Below, piece by piece: positions 63,000 to 64,000 of a DNA stretch of 64,000 nucleotides. Source of the DNA: Vombatus ursinus (taxonomy: Eukaryota > Chordata > Mammalia > Diprotodontia > Vombatidae); NCBI RefSeq assembly GCF_900497805.2, contig NW_020954562.1, positions 17,611,264 through 17,675,263 on the forward strand. The letters run 5' to 3'. The notes beneath the pieces were generated by a model. That model saw only the letters and a list, made by a program, of their open reading frames with translations, was not told the DNA's origin and ran no database searches. Position numbers and translations under genes: made by a program. Within the stretch, counting starts at the first letter, position 1. Each line of letters starts with the position of its first letter.

Positions 63000-64000
63000 A
63001 ACCATAGAGCTTTTCATGATCCATATTGCAAACCTAAAGAAGACAGAGTGGGACAGGAATTAAGCTCTCTTACTGAGAATAAAAATGAGGAAAGAGTTTA
63101 AGTAAATGTATAGAAGTGATAGGTGCAGCAAACTGTGTTTTCATCCTTTAATCTCCATTCCTCCTCATACACCCCAGAAAACAACTACTTCTTAGTTACT
63201 CTCTGAGGCTACTTCTCCCTCCCAACCCTCCCCCCCATTATAGCCTACACAGTTCCTCCACTGATTTTTGCTGCCCCTCCCTTACTAAGTCCTATTAATC
63301 AATTGCCTAGACGGTAGTTGAATTAAGGACAATAAAGCCAACGGTGAGTGGGATAAAAAGAAATGTAATTTTTTTAATTATGAGGAAATATTCTGTGTTT
63401 TTCAATGCCAGGTTTTCGATTCCATAGCTCTGAGAAGTTCCACACTACAAGAAAAATCATATTTTATTTATGATTACTTTTAATCCTTTCAAATGTAATA
63501 ATAAAATATTACCAACCATGAACTTCAGAAAGATGATAAAAGTTAGCTATAGTCCACTTTATTTTACTTGCACCAGGGAAAATAAGCTGTCTAATAACAA
63601 TAAAACAGTGTTTACTGTCCTCTATCCCAGGGGACATCTTTTACAAGAATGTTGCCCATAATTTCTCAATATACAAGTAAAATTTAATGGGTATATATAT
63701 AGCTGTGAGTTCAATATGAGTGGCATCTATCTTTGTTTCCTTAGAGTACACCACAACACTATACAATATTTAATTTAGAAATAAATTTTATGACAGCAAT
63801 TTTGTTTCTTACTATATTAAACAATATTCCAAATCTAAAATAAGAAAGTATTTACCTTTATGATAGAAAACAGCTACAATTTGCTGATTCTTCATGTAGA
63901 AGAATAGACAATCCCCTAGCATCCTTTTCAGGAGAACAAAAGGATAAAACCAAATTAAAAACAAAACCCCAAATAAACCCTGGGAGGAAAATGTGTCCTC
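63000..64000. other. Unassigned AT-rich sequence to window end
   Basis: No repeat or gene recognised. Confidence 0.35.

Noticed and set aside
1-64000. tRNA genes suggested by SINE heads
   Set aside because: The tRNA-like heads are degenerate SINE promoters; no copy keeps a foldable tRNA with intact arms.

Overview
This is a stretch of mammalian nuclear DNA, almost certainly marsupial. It is AT-rich and CpG-poor, with no continuous coding sequence. The marsupial signature is the repeat set: Mar1 CORE-SINEs (tRNA-like head, CORE, RTE/BovB-like tail), WSINE1-type SINEs ending in a short oligo(A), many MIR/Ther-1 and MIR3/Ther-2 copies, and young-looking L1-lineage elements that carry ORF1 but no ORF2 (HAL1-type). 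The species cannot be fixed from sequence alone; an Australian marsupial such as a dasyurid, koala or kangaroo relative is a reasonable guess. I found no host gene, exon, tRNA, rRNA, CRISPR array or recognisable virus-derived gene. The window looks intergenic, or a very large intron.

Layout. 0-9 kb is a dense patchwork of old CR1/L3 and L2 fragments with nested SINEs, including a CR1 > L2 > Mar1 + WSINE1 stack at 1.25-2.53 kb and a 0.9 kb old interspersed repeat at 7.3-8.2 kb. 9-10.1 kb is repeat-poor. 10.1-13.5 kb holds two old L1 3' regions in opposite orientation, each carrying a SINE. 13.6-18.6 kb is SINE and hAT-MITE rich and includes an unnamed tRNA-unlike SINE-type repeat. 18.6-21.5 kb is mostly unique and holds my best candidate regulatory block (20.1-20.75 kb). 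21.5-28.2 kb is again patchwork. 28.2-30.5 kb is mostly unique.

At 30.5-33.6 kb an old CR1/L3 copy is split by a full-length HAL1 insertion with an exact 15 bp target-site duplication, and again by a hAT MITE. A second HAL1 subfamily lies at 35.9-39.1 kb. 39-46 kb mixes L1, L2 and SINEs. 46.3-55.2 kb is the longest repeat-poor part and contains further possible conserved noncoding blocks (46.4-46.8 and 53.6-53.87 kb). 56.7-59.5 kb is a third HAL1, sister to the first, with a 19 bp target-site duplication. 59.6-64 kb contains L2 and L1 debris and unique AT-rich sequence.

Functionally the window reads as a record of LINE-SINE partnerships: L2 with MIR/Ther-1, CR1/L3 with MIR3/Ther-2, an RTE/BovB element (not itself present here) with Mar1, and L1 with HAL1 and probably WSINE1. 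Nested insertions give a relative order: CR1/L3, L2, MIR, MIR3 and hAT MITEs are old, while Mar1, WSINE1 and HAL1 are younger. Repeat identities rest on recognition of consensus-like sequence by eye, so boundaries are approximate unless a target-site duplication is given.
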